A DNA stretch of 54,867 nt, taken from contig MQVO02000079.1 in assembly GCA_001986395.2 (NCBI GenBank), positions 1-54,867 of the forward strand, in the 5' to 3' direction. The number at the start of each line of letters is the position of its first letter. Within the stretch, counting starts at the first letter, position 1. The DNA comes from Irpex lacteus (lineage: Eukaryota; Basidiomycota; Agaricomycetes; Polyporales; Irpicaceae). Shown piece after piece: positions 1-9,965 of this stretch. Position numbers and translations under genes: made by a program. Below the pieces are notes generated by a model. That model was not told the DNA's origin. It searched no databases and was given only the letters and a program-made list of their open reading frames with translations.

Positions 1-1718
1 CACATCATCTGGTCGGACATTCACTTGAGACGAGAGCATAGTCAAAAGAAAGGAGGTACTTACAAACATAATGTTCGAGAATGGTTTGCTCGTCGATGTC
101 GGTGACTTTGCTGCCGACGGCTTTAACGCCTTCACCCATCTTCCAGTTACCGTCGCCTAACGTGATCAGAGCAGATGCGACAGCCATTTGGACCTCAGGT
201 ATCCGTTCCAAGAATTGAACAGTCTGGTATGACGTTAAAGATGGATCATGAAAGCAGAGTCAAGTGACGTACCGAGAGTGCGAAGTCTGCCAGCCCGACG
301 TTCGTTTCAGATCGAGTGGATAAAGCGGCGGCCTTTATATCAGCTAAGAGTTCAGGGAAAGCCCGAAGGCAAGATGCGCGGATGGAGTGGAGGCTATCCT
401 TCAACTCGTTCTCCTTCCTTCCCGGCCGTCTGCACATGAGGTCGTCCCATCGTGACTGTGCTGATGATAAGTTGCCATATACCGACAATGCCAGGAAGGT
501 GTTCTTGTGTAGAGAACGCTTGATAGAGAGCCAAGTGAAGAGAGCGTTGTCGAAAAGAGAGCCAGCAAAGGGTTGATCAACGTCGAATACGTGTTTGGAA
601 GGATTGTTTGGGTGGGCAATGGAGCGAGCTCAACCAGAAGCTCATACTCTAACTTCAGAACATAGCGTAGGTCAGGTGTGCACCTCCCAGTATTCACTTC
701 CACATACCTCTGCAACATTCAGTAGATTTGCTACCCAAGTTCCCAGTTCCCTCCCAGATGCCACTCCATCAATGGTCTCCGCTCTGTCCACTACCCGTCG
801 ACCGTAGTTCTCCAGACACTTGCGTATCCAAGACCCGCGCATGTCAGCATATCCTTTCTGTGCCTCCTTGAGGGTGGCTTGTATTCCCGAGCGCAGCTGG
901 ATGAGATGGATGTGTCGCCGGTAGAGGAAGTGTTCGGAGGAAGCTGACGACGGGGAGAAGCGACTGCTTGACGGATGTGGGAATGGAGAGGGGACAAATT
1001 CAGGACCATTTAGAGGCACACCGGAGGACCCTTCTGCGACGAGCTTGGTATATAGTTGGGTCAGTTTCTTCGCGCCAGTTTCGACAAGGCGAGCCTAGGA
1101 ATGCACGTAAACCGAAGATGTATAATTCACAGATTGGAGGGCCGCATACCGTATCGCCAAGATCTCTGTCCAACGACTTGAAAGCGATACTTGTATTGAG
1201 GCGTTCTAGCACATCTTTATACGCATCAAGTTGACCCGGTTGAGGGCTATGTAGACTCAGCGTACTATATTGACAGAGGTATGGCATTATCAGACGTACC
1301 CTCGCAGAATAAGAGCCTCTTTCAGCCGCTATACCCTCTTGATTACTCTTGACCTCGTCAATCTTCTGTAGCGCAGCCTCAATATCTATACGTGCATGAG
1401 TATATTAATCATGAGTCTGAGAATCTAGGACTTACTATTGCCTCTCCGGTTGAGGATCTGTGACGACGAATATAATGGTCTGATAGAGTTCTCAACCTTC
1501 ACTAATCTGGTGTCGAAGCTGGAGAGAATGGCTGTAAAAGCTGCGGCTCAAGAATGATTACCGTTAAGAAAGACCACTCACAAATCATTCGCTGAGAGAT
1601 TTGCCGAGTCTTATTGAGGTTCTGCTCGAGCTATGCGATGGTGACGACCTCAGCCACCGAGTAGCACACTATGGAGACTTTGGCTTACAAGCTCAATCTC
1701 CGCGGTCTCATCATCCAT
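1..1718 (-). CDS. EXO70: Exocyst complex component Exo70, 5' part (3' end lies outside the window)
   Basis: Exo70 is the exocyst subunit that binds plasma-membrane phosphoinositides and tethers secretory vesicles at growth sites. The ATG at 1718 opens a 30-bp exon (MDDETAEIEL), followed across a short intron by LEQNLNKTRQISQRM and ILSSFDTRLVKVENSI, the usual Exo70 N-terminal coiled coil. Later exons give IDEVKSNQEGIAAERGSY, the stretch LDAYKDVLERLN near 1230, YADMRGSWIRKCLE near 850, and LGDGNWKMGEGV with DEQTILEHYV near 70-170. These are Exo70 core motifs in the right order. At least eight exons are visible. The last one ends in a GT donor near position 65, so the C-terminal membrane-binding end lies to the left of the window. 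No frame breaks were seen. It is divergently arranged with the TMEM242-like gene. Confidence 0.93.
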
Positions 1719-2012
1719 GGTGAGCACTTGAGGGTCAGAACGATCGCTTTAGGTAGAGGCTGGTGGTATACAGAGGGTATATGGTGGTAGTCAATACATG
1801 AGATGCAATGTGAGAGGCGCCTTCTCGCTTCACTGCCACTGTTGCCTCTTGCAACCATCACCCACTCGTTGGGCATGACATTAGGAACAAATGCACCATC
1901 CATAGCACGAGAAAATGGCTCTTCAAGTGCGCAAAAGAAGAAGCCAGTCCCACGCTGGCTACCCATTTCATTAGTAAGTTCCGCGACAACCCGGGGCTGT
2001 AGTCCCCCAGCC

Positions 2013-2749
2013 ATGAACCTGATAGTTCTGCGTAGCTTGCGTTCAGTTCCGTGGCCTAATTGCTCCTGTAATTCTTCTGCGGCGACATAAGGCAAACTTG
2101 CTGTCCAGAACACTTGAAGAGGCTCCTCCACCTCGCCGAACGACTACTACTGTGTCCGCTACATTGGGTGCAGCTACCACATCTCGACCTCGGCAGGTTG
2201 GGCATACAAGTCCACAGATTCCACCTACAACAGCGCAGAATACTGTTGATCCTGCTGTGCCAGAGGCCGCTGACGATTTCAACGGGGCTTTATATTCCCT
2301 CAAGGCCTTCGGGTACGCTACATTGATTGTGATGGCAGGGGACTGACTACTGTGTGGGGCGTTAAGCAATACATGGGAGTTGACAATGTACGTCTCGGCA
2401 GGATATTATCTGCGAAGATGCGCTCATGGTCCCTTAGACGGAAGAGTTTGCCTCCCGAATGCGCTCGCTGGTTCAAGCAAAGATGCCAGGCTTGATGGCT
2501 CGGCTTTACCGGGCACCCTCTGAAGAGGATGAGCTCCCGATTGAAACACATTCTCCGTCCACGGATTTGCCAAGTCCTCGAGTTGTGATTGACCAGCACA
2601 CGGAGACAGCCGAATGGAATTGGCCAGATGCAGAGAAACGTTTAGGAGCGGCGTTTGACCAAGGAGGATTTTCTGGCTGGGCCGACGCTGTGCTACGAGA
2701 ACTCGAAAAAGAGAGCAAAGTGGAGAGGCAGAAACGCGGGCATACATGA
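2013..2749 (+). CDS. TMEM242-like mitochondrial inner-membrane protein, with a one-base frameshift
   Basis: The hydrophobic core ALYSLKAFGYATLIVMAG, then TVWGVKQYMGVDN, joins across a 50-bp intron (2388-2437) to TEEFASRMRSLVQ. This matches the second hydrophobic segment and following helix of TMEM242, a mitochondrial protein linked to respiratory-complex assembly in animals. The C-terminal tail ends at the TGA of 2747-2749. The frame breaks at the G run 2338-2341: four Gs are present and a fifth would restore MAGGLTTVWG. This is either a sequencing error or a real deletion. The 5' end is uncertain. The frame upstream of 2270 has no ATG, so a first exon is needed; one consistent option is ATG 2013 spliced (donor about 2051) to the acceptor near 2107, but nothing independent supports it. 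Family assignment is moderately sure, the start is not. Confidence 0.55.
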
Positions 2750-3453
2750 TCTAGGGTGTGAGTACGCCTTCCTGTTGGAGTAATAGTCCGTAAACCTGAG
2801 CGGTCACTTACTGCAGCCACATTATCCACCAGTTGCGTAGTAATTATTGTGGTCAATACTATCCGCCATCTGCGTAGACTTCGTGCAGAGCGGTTCCAAC
2901 TCTCCAGTTCTCCATCAGGCTCGAGGCCATTGTTGCGGGCTTCAAGGGGTGGGCAGCCTTTTGATCATCCAGTTCATAGTCGAGCGGCCGACAGCCGGAT
3001 GTTTTTGTGTCGGAGAGAACAATGACAACCTCGACGTCAGGGACCGGTCACCCCACGGACTTTGTTAATCGCACAGCATCAATTGTGTGGCTGATCTTCG
3101 AGCGCGATCATATTCACGGTGTGTCTACTGATTGGGGTCATCGTGCCCACAAACAGCTGCTATATCATATCGATACACGTTTTGAAAGCTGCAGCTTCTC
3201 AGCTAGAAATGTTGTTCCACGTCCAAGTCAAGGATCCAAGGCCGAGCATACCCGTCTCATCTGGACAGCCGGCGCAATCACTAGGCTCGACCCAAGGCTA
3301 TATATAACAAGAGCAATGTTGCTAATCATGTCATTTCGTGCTCACTCCAGATATCCGACATTGTATCCACCTCACTTTCGTGTGAGTGATTACAATCCCC
3401 AGTCATAAACTCGCATCCATTGACTTCTCAAACCCATACTGCTAGACGCAAAT
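2750..3453. other. Intergenic region containing the OMT1 promoter
   Basis: No coding signal is recognisable. ORFs here are short and match no family known to me. The right half holds the OMT1 promoter block listed separately (3264-3307). Confidence 0.6.
3264..3307 (+). promoter_or_regulatory. OMT1 promoter block (shared element plus TATA)
   Basis: GACAGCCGGCGCAAT at 3264-3278 is a near copy of an element found at the same distance upstream of all four OMT genes (190 bp before the ATG here). A strong TATA-like run, TATATATAA, lies at 3299-3307. The positional match to paralogs supports a promoter role; the bound factor is unknown. Confidence 0.5.
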
Positions 3454-5382
3454 ATGTCAGATCCTGTAGACGCCTCCTTGGAAGAACTGCACGCTTTAGT
3501 GAACCTCATCAAGACTTCCGTCGACCAGATTGAGAAGACGTACAGGTCGAATAAGCAGCCCTTTCCATCGCTCAATGGGCCATTCAATCCTCCGTCAGAA
3601 GGTCTCCGCATGTCGCCTGAAGTACAGCAAGCCGGAGATATCCTTGTAGCTGCTGCATCACAGCTAATTGCCACAGTTCGACCTCCGTTCACTACCACTA
3701 TCGTATACGGTCTTTCGGTGCGTAATCGTTGTTCCCTAGATCTTAGAGCGAACACTCACAACTTATTCAAGTTTCACATTGAGGCATCCATGCGCGTCGC
3801 TGTCGAGAACCATGTCGTAGAGATACTGCGGGAAACAGGACCACAGGTACCGATCTTATCTCATGCATGGTATAGCACGTAATCTGACTTCACTTTGAGG
3901 GTCTTCACGTACGCGACATAGCTGCCCATACGAAAGTGAACCCCGAGAAGCTAGGTATGTGGCCGGATGGGTCTTACGAGTGATTTTTCTGACCTTTCCT
4001 TTCACAGCTCGGATCCTTCGTCTGCTTGCCACACACCATATGTTCCGAGAGGTCGCACCAGACGTGTTTGCGAACAATGCTATCTCTATGACCCTGGACA
4101 CCGGCAAACCCGTCGAGGCAATTCTTGCAGAGTAAGTCTCAGCTTGATCCTCGGTTGGGTACAGTAAAGCTAACACATGTATAGCCCAGAGGCCAAATAC
4201 GACAACACATCTGGCGTGGCAGCCTTGGTCGCTCATTCGTACGTATTACACAACCGAGACAATGATGTCCACTCATTGCAGCACAGAGGTGACGAGGTTC
4301 TAAAGGCAACTGGATACTTGCAAGAGGTCCTTGCCGACCCTTCATGGACTGCTTCCGGCGATCCCGCAAAAACTTCCCTGCAAAAGGCGTTCAACATGAA
4401 CGTCCCTTATTGGGAGTGGCTCGAGGCCCCTGGCAATTCGTCGAGGCGGCGCAGGTTTGCTGCTGGTATGACCGGACTCAGTAATGCTACTTACTCTAGT
4501 GCTATCCTAGAAGGTATGATCTCAATATGTCATTCTATCATGCATATTAACGTCGTGCCAGGTTTTGAATGGAAAGAGCTTCCCAAGGATTCCGTCGTGG
4601 TGGATGTCGGCGGAGGAGTTGGCTCACAGTCGCTGCTACTGGCCAAAGCGTTCGATCATCTTAAGTTGATTGTACAGGATAGACCTGCAGTCGTGACCGA
4701 GAATGCTCCTGGAGTGAGTGTTATCTTTCTCTACCACTTCTGCGTACAATACTCAACGTGGTCTGTTGCTCAGTATTGGAAGGAGAACTTGCCCGAAGCT
4801 CTCTCGTCAGGTCAAGTCGTGCTGCAAGGTACGTTCATATGCTTCGGCCAAGAAATATGTGGCCTTGATTAACTCGTGCGATTCTGCAGCACATGACTTC
4901 TTTGCGCCGCAACCAGTTAAATCACCAGCTGTCTTCCTCCTACGCTGCATTCTGCACGACTGGTCAGATGAGTATGCTATCAAGATTCTTCGTCAGCTAC
5001 GCGACGCCGCCGGCCCAAAGACCCAGTTGCTTGTCATTGAAAGCCTTATGTCCTATGCCTGCCCGACTCCAGAAAATACTAAGAAAATCCCTGGCCAAGT
5101 CGAGAACACTTTCCCAGAACCTTTACTACCCAACCGAGGTGCCGCTAGCTCTATGGCTGCTTTGTCGGATCTGTTGGTAAGTAGCACGAGGCTTCATTAA
5201 GCTTTATTTCTGAGTGGCTTTTTACTCACCATTTCTTGCCATAGATGTTGAACCTGATCAACGCTACAGAGCGCACATTGGAGCAGTACGACCAATTGTT
5301 TGAACAAGGCGGCTGGAAGTTGACTCGCGTCCACCTGGCTGGCGGTCCCCAGGGCGCCAAATTGGTAGCGGTACCTGCGTAG
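3454..5382 (+). CDS. Family-2 O-methyltransferase, tandem copy 1
   Basis: A SAM-dependent O-methyltransferase of the plant COMT / fungal sterigmatocystin 8-O-methyltransferase type, likely cytosolic, acting on a small hydroxylated compound. Ten exons were resolved: 3454-3717, 3772-3846, 3900-3954, 4008-4131, 4185-4238, 4287-4513, 4562-4713, 4774-4828, 4890-5176, 5245-5382, giving 476 residues with no frame break. The N-terminal half is helical, of dimerisation type (SLEELHALVNLIKTSVD). The SAM motif VVDVGGGVGS is near residue 278, the acidic-loop motif QDR follows, and the catalytic motif HDWSDE is near residue 358. This is the most diverged of the four copies: exon 1 ends VYGLS, the last exon is two codons shorter, and exon 6 needs the acceptor at 4286 to stay in frame. 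The substrate cannot be predicted. Confidence 0.92.
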
Positions 5383-6766
5383 CCAAAGTCACGTTATGAA
5401 TCAAGAAGACATTCAGCAATAATATATCGTAAACAGATGGAAGAAACGCTTCTCGCTGTGCGCCTTTCAACGCCCTGTTGAGGAATGTGAGGGCTTTGTG
5501 GCGCTGGGCGCTCACGGCACTTACGTGACTAATGGCTACTTCTGCGCATGAGAAATGATTGTGAATCATAGAGTACCCGCTGCTGCGATGACATGACAGT
5601 ATACGAGTAAGTGCTTACATACGTTTTGATGTAGACTTGCTATACTCACACTCGCCTATGGAATGCTTCAAGGTTATGTAAGTGAGTGAAGACTCCCCGA
5701 CGATGTCCGAGCCTCAGTCCGAGCATTGTATTCCATCCGCGGATGTCGAGTATTTGGCCAAGGGAAGATCGCCTCAGAACGATTCGCATTTATTGAGCGT
5801 ATGTTTACGCCAGACCTCTACCACCAAGTTCTAAAGTCTGCCGCAGCGTTTCCCAGAAACAGGAAATAACTTGAACGTTCTTTCTTCTTTCTTCCATCGA
5901 ACTACTTGAAGAAACTTACATACTGTCGTGCGAAGATGGCCTTCGGAGAACTACGGGCAGGTGGCATAGAGGTGTCGTCCTTTCGATCAATACACTCGAG
6001 GGTCTAACTGGAATATTAGCTATTCGTGTGGTGTCAATTGCATGATTCCCGCACCTGGGTCGCAGCAGTTCTATGAGTCATGAGTGTATTAATCATTAGT
6101 TCTGTCCACAGACAACGTGTCCACACTGAATCCTTCAAATGCTACTGCCGCATGGCTTTGGAGACTTTCCCAAGCGCATTCCGAAGCATGTGGCAGTATG
6201 TCATCTCGACACGTATAACGTGAATTGATGCGACGTAACGATAGTGTAGTGAGTATTACGCATCCAGGAATGCAGTTTGGAAGTTGACACTGGCACACTC
6301 GCACCTTTTTGGATACTTTGGCCACAGCTTTCGGGCCTAAACAGGACAAGAATCTGGTGATCGATACGGCTATGTTCGGTAAAGCAGATCCAGTAAGTAC
6401 AATGCTCACAATTTCCAAATAAAGTCTAACATACTTGACATCTTCACAGTTCTGCACCATCACGCTTGGTCAGATGCGTGGTAGATTTGCGTGAGCGCAA
6501 TTACATTGCCGTATACCATATTTGCTCATTTGTCAGTACCACTCGCCGCTCCAACGACAATTGACCACCCCGGATCGCCTCGACAGCCATCGCCATCTAT
6601 CGGACGGAATGCCAGTATGGGCTTGCATAAATAGAGAAGACATTGTCTCCCTTCCCTCAGCAAGCACCTCTAATCCTTTCCCCGAGTCGTCGCATTATCA
6701 ACTACATTTGTCTGTAAGTCAATCTTGCACATTCGTCGGTGGTATCCATTCACCTTCAACACAGAA
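5383..6766. other. Intergenic spacer between OMT1 and OMT2
   Basis: About 1.4 kb with no supported gene. I looked for an OMT remnant (SAM motif, HDW motif) on both strands and saw none. The right end carries the OMT2 promoter block. Confidence 0.6.
6582..6633 (+). promoter_or_regulatory. OMT2 promoter block
   Basis: GACAGCCATCGCCAT at 6582-6596, 185 bp upstream of the ATG, corresponds to the shared OMT element. It is followed 44 bp later by CATAAATA (6626-6633), a TATA-like box in the same place as in OMT3. Confidence 0.5.
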
Positions 6767-8690
6767 ATGTCGGACCAAGTTCGCGCATCTCTGGAAGAGC
6801 TGCATGCTCTGGTCAAACTTATCAAAACATCAGTAGACAACATCGAGAAGACATTCATCGCAGGCAAACAGCCTTTTCCATCGCTTGACGGACCTTCCAA
6901 CCCTCAATCTGAAGCAATTCGCATGTCTGCTGAAGTACAGCAAGCAAGTAACATTCTTATTGCTGCTTCAGCCCAGCTAGTTGCGACTGTGCGACCGCCA
7001 TCTGCTACAGCCATGTTGACCGGTGTTCAGGTACAAACTCTTCTTCATTTTGTGCGAACACGGTGTTGACAACTTTGCTGAAGTTTCACATTCCTGCGTG
7101 TTTGCGGGTTGCCATCGAGAACCATGTCGTTGAGATTCTGAGATCTGCTGGACCCCAGGTACGAGGCCACCAACAATGTCACGGGCGACCTCTGACATAC
7201 CGGAAAGGGGCTTCATGCTCGTGAGATAGCTGCACCAACAAAAGTTAATCCAGACAAGCTCGGTGAGTAAGCTTCACGACCCTACCTATCCTCAGCTGAG
7301 ACACGACCGTTGCAAGCTCGCATTCTCCGCACCCTTGCAACGCACCACATATTTAGGGAGATTTCTCCAGACGTCTTTACTAACAACGCTATTTCATTGG
7401 CCCTGGATACTGGTAAATCAATTGATGCAATACTCGCAGAGTATGTAGTCACTCATACACATCTGGGAAGCCATCTAATTTACATACGCAGCCCAGAGTC
7501 GAAATACGATAATACATCCGGCATCGCGGCAGTAGTAGGACACTCGTATGTGCCAATTAGTTCAGAGCTTCTGCCTCAATATGCTCACTGGGAGCATCAA
7601 ATACAGTACTGATGAGGTCTTCAAGTCTGCTGGATACCTCCAAGAGGTGCTCTCTGACCCCATATGGGGCGCGTCGGGGGATCCTGCCAAGACGGCCTTT
7701 GCTAAGGCGTTCAATCTTGATACAACTATGTGGGAATGGTTTGAATCACCAGGTAACTTGGCTAGACTTCGCCGTTTTGGTTCAGGCATGACTGGGATCA
7801 ATCATGCCACCTCCGCTGAAGGCATAAAGAAAGGTTAGCACTTGATGAATCCAATAGACGGATGCTGTGCATTTACATCTCACAGGATTCGACTGGAATG
7901 CGCTGCCTCGGGACTCGCTCGTGGTGGACGTCGGTGGGGGCCTAGGCTCACTCACGTTAACTCTCTCAAAAGCGTTTGATCACCTGAAATTCGTCGTCCA
8001 GGACAGAGAGTCAGTCATAACCGGGAGCGCTCCTAATGCGAGTTGCTTTGTATTAGTTATTGTCACATTCGGCTGACATCTACTTCTTAGTATTGGAAGA
8101 AGAATTTCCCAGAGGCAATTGCCTCGGGGCGAGTAACACTACAACGTAGGCCGCTGATACTTATCACTCTCTTCAAATACTCAAAACAACTACCTTGGTA
8201 GCCCACGACTTCTTTTCAGCACAACCAGTGCATGGCCCAGCTGTCTTCATGATGCGTGCCATAATCCACGATTGGGCAGATGAATACGCAATCAGAATCT
8301 TTCGCCAGCTACGCAATGCTGCTTCCTCGACCACCAAGCTCATCATCATCGACAGCATCGTATCCTATGCTTGCCCGCCACCGAAGAGCACCAAAGACAT
8401 TGCTGGGATATCCGACGATTACTTCCCCAAGCCCTTACTTCCCAACCACGGCGTCGCAAATGCCTTACCTGTTTTGACTGATATGCAGGTACACTAGCTC
8501 ACTTCAGCTCCAAACACATGCTTGTTCTGATTTTGCCTTCGTGCAGATGATGGTTGCGATCAATGCTTGCGAACGTACCGTAGAACAGTTTGACAAGCTG
8601 TTTGAACAAGGTGGCTGGAAACTAAGTAGCGTATACCTTGCTGACGGCACGATTACCCAGGGCTCGAAGCTTGTTGCGGTGCCCGCGTAG
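6767..8690 (+). CDS. Family-2 O-methyltransferase, tandem copy 2
   Basis: Same enzyme type as its neighbours, 478 residues. Exons: 6767-7030, 7084-7158, 7208-7262, 7317-7440, 7492-7545, 7607-7833, 7886-8037, 8091-8145, 8202-8488, 8547-8690. The start at 6767 (MSDQVRASLEELH) is chosen because all paralogs begin there; an in-frame ATG at 6725 would add 14 residues. The SAM motif reads VVDVGGGLGS and the catalytic motif HDWADE. Intron 7 begins GC rather than GT (gcgagt at 8038), while the three paralogs have GT at that site; reading it as a GC-AG intron keeps the exon lengths and frame identical to the other copies. The sequence is closer to copies 3 and 4 than to copy 1. Confidence 0.92.
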
Positions 8691-8938
8691 AGACGACCCA
8701 ATTCTGGAAAGATGTCTGGCTATAAGTAGACTCGGAGGAACGATTATATTAGGAGGCGGAGCACTTGTGTATCAGAGCGTAGCATCGTGGAATCTTTCAG
8801 AACGAGATATGCATCTACGAATGCGTGGATTCGTAGTGCCCTGTCAAGGCAGGAAGTCTGAGTAAGCTGTTGAGGTTAAACACTGAGTCTGAAATGTGTC
8901 CAGCCGGCATCGGCCACTTACAGTACTAGTAGCGCTGG

Positions 8939-8969
8939 ACCCGTTGGACGTCGACGCGTCTCAACGGGT
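8939..8969. repeat. Imperfect palindrome with 8-bp arms
   Basis: ACCCGTTG (8939-8946) and CAACGGGT (8962-8969) are exact reverse complements, separated by 15 bp that include GACGTCGAC, itself partly palindromic. It lies about 250 bp after the OMT2 stop. It could be a dimeric factor site or a hairpin. Confidence 0.5.
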
Positions 8970-9331
8970 TTGAACTTGAACTTGTACAACTTGACTCTGG
9001 ATATCTGCAGAAAACTGAATAACATTCATGATCCACCCATCTTTGTATGCCTCCGTTTATAACAGTAACTTCAAGCAAGCCGCGTTACCTGTGATGACGT
9101 TTGGCTTGCATAGTAACTTGCTTCAAGAAACAAGGATCCTCACCGCAACTTCCAACCACAGGACTTGATTCATACGAGGGTAGCCCAAAGACTCGGTAGC
9201 AGCAGTAAGTGGAGTTTGGTTATAACCGGATAGCATCCCGCTTATAATCCTCTTATATCAGTCGCTCAGGCGATACATCTCAACATGTTAATGTGAAGCA
9301 TCGCTAGGATCCCTCAGATTCACTGTGTCCA

Positions 9332-9364
9332 TGTGTTAAACTGAAGCCCTGTGTTAAACTGAAG
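9332..9364. repeat. Direct repeat, 15 bp twice with 18-bp spacing
   Basis: TGTGTTAAACTGAAG occurs at 9332-9346 and again at 9350-9364, about 600 bp upstream of the OMT3 ATG. No function is evident. Confidence 0.7.
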
Positions 9365-9777
9365 AAAGCTGTATGGAATTTTTGGTACGGATCCGAGGCT
9401 CTGAATTATGTCATTGATATTTTACTCATCCATCTCAATGAAGGAACGAGGAGACCGAGAATGCAGCTCAAAAGACTTGCCAGCGTCGTTTTCCTGCTCT
9501 CTGCGCATCATTCAGCGAGCTTGCGCAAATTTAAGCTGACGTGACTGGCCTGCACACTGTTTGGGCTATCACGCTTAGCCCAATGGGAGGAAGAAACTTG
9601 CGGGCGCGATCACTATCTATACATCATCTTTGTTAAACACCTCATTCCTACCAGTACGCTATCACCGGGCGTCGATCAGAACCGCGCAGACCTGCGCCAC
9701 TCCTCCTGGTACGTTCATACTCAGACACATGTTTTACTTGTCGCTAGCTACATAACCGAGCGCCCCCGGCCGCTTTC

Positions 9778-9830
9778 GACAGCCAGCGCAACATAGGGGG
9801 CACAACATTAAGAACGGACGAGCATAAATA
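9778..9830 (+). promoter_or_regulatory. OMT3 promoter block
   Basis: GACAGCCAGCGCAAC at 9778-9792 lies 188 bp upstream of the ATG and is preceded by a C-rich tract shared with OMT4 (ACCGAGCGCCCCCG here, ACCGAACACCCCCG there). CATAAATA (9823-9830) sits 45 bp downstream as a TATA-like box. CAACATAG and TTAAGAAC between them also recur in OMT4. Confidence 0.55.
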
Positions 9831-9965
9831 TCGATAGGATTCTCTGTCTGCTCTCCATAAACAGTTCTACTCTCTACAAACCGTTCTATCCATCATAATC
9901 CTTCCACTCGTAGGTCCTCACTTTTTGATGATACTGCATTCAACTAATAAGTTCTTCGGACAGAC

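Larger units (their letters stand above)
8691..9965. other. Intergenic spacer between OMT2 and OMT3
   Basis: No gene is supported. It contains an inverted repeat (8939-8969), a short direct repeat (9332-9364) and the OMT3 promoter block. The stretch just after the OMT2 stop resembles that after OMT3 (ATTATAT followed by a similar GTGTATCA/ATGTATCA segment), as expected from duplication. Confidence 0.6.

Noticed and set aside
1685..2131. A 148-codon minus-strand ORF overlapping the EXO70 start region
   Set aside because: It resembles no family, overlaps the EXO70 first exon in another frame, and sits where two divergent promoters are expected.
6725..6766. Upstream in-frame ATG for OMT copy 2
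   Set aside because: All paralogs start at the MSD(P/Q)V position; the extra 14 residues have no counterpart and fall in the expected 5' UTR.
5383..6766. Possible degraded fifth OMT in the OMT1-OMT2 spacer
   Set aside because: The spacer is long enough to raise the question, but none of the family motifs was found on either strand.
8038..8090. Reading the GC donor of OMT2 intron 7 as a sign of a pseudogene
   Set aside because: GC-AG introns are a known functional minority class, the rest of the donor consensus is good, and the whole gene is otherwise intact.
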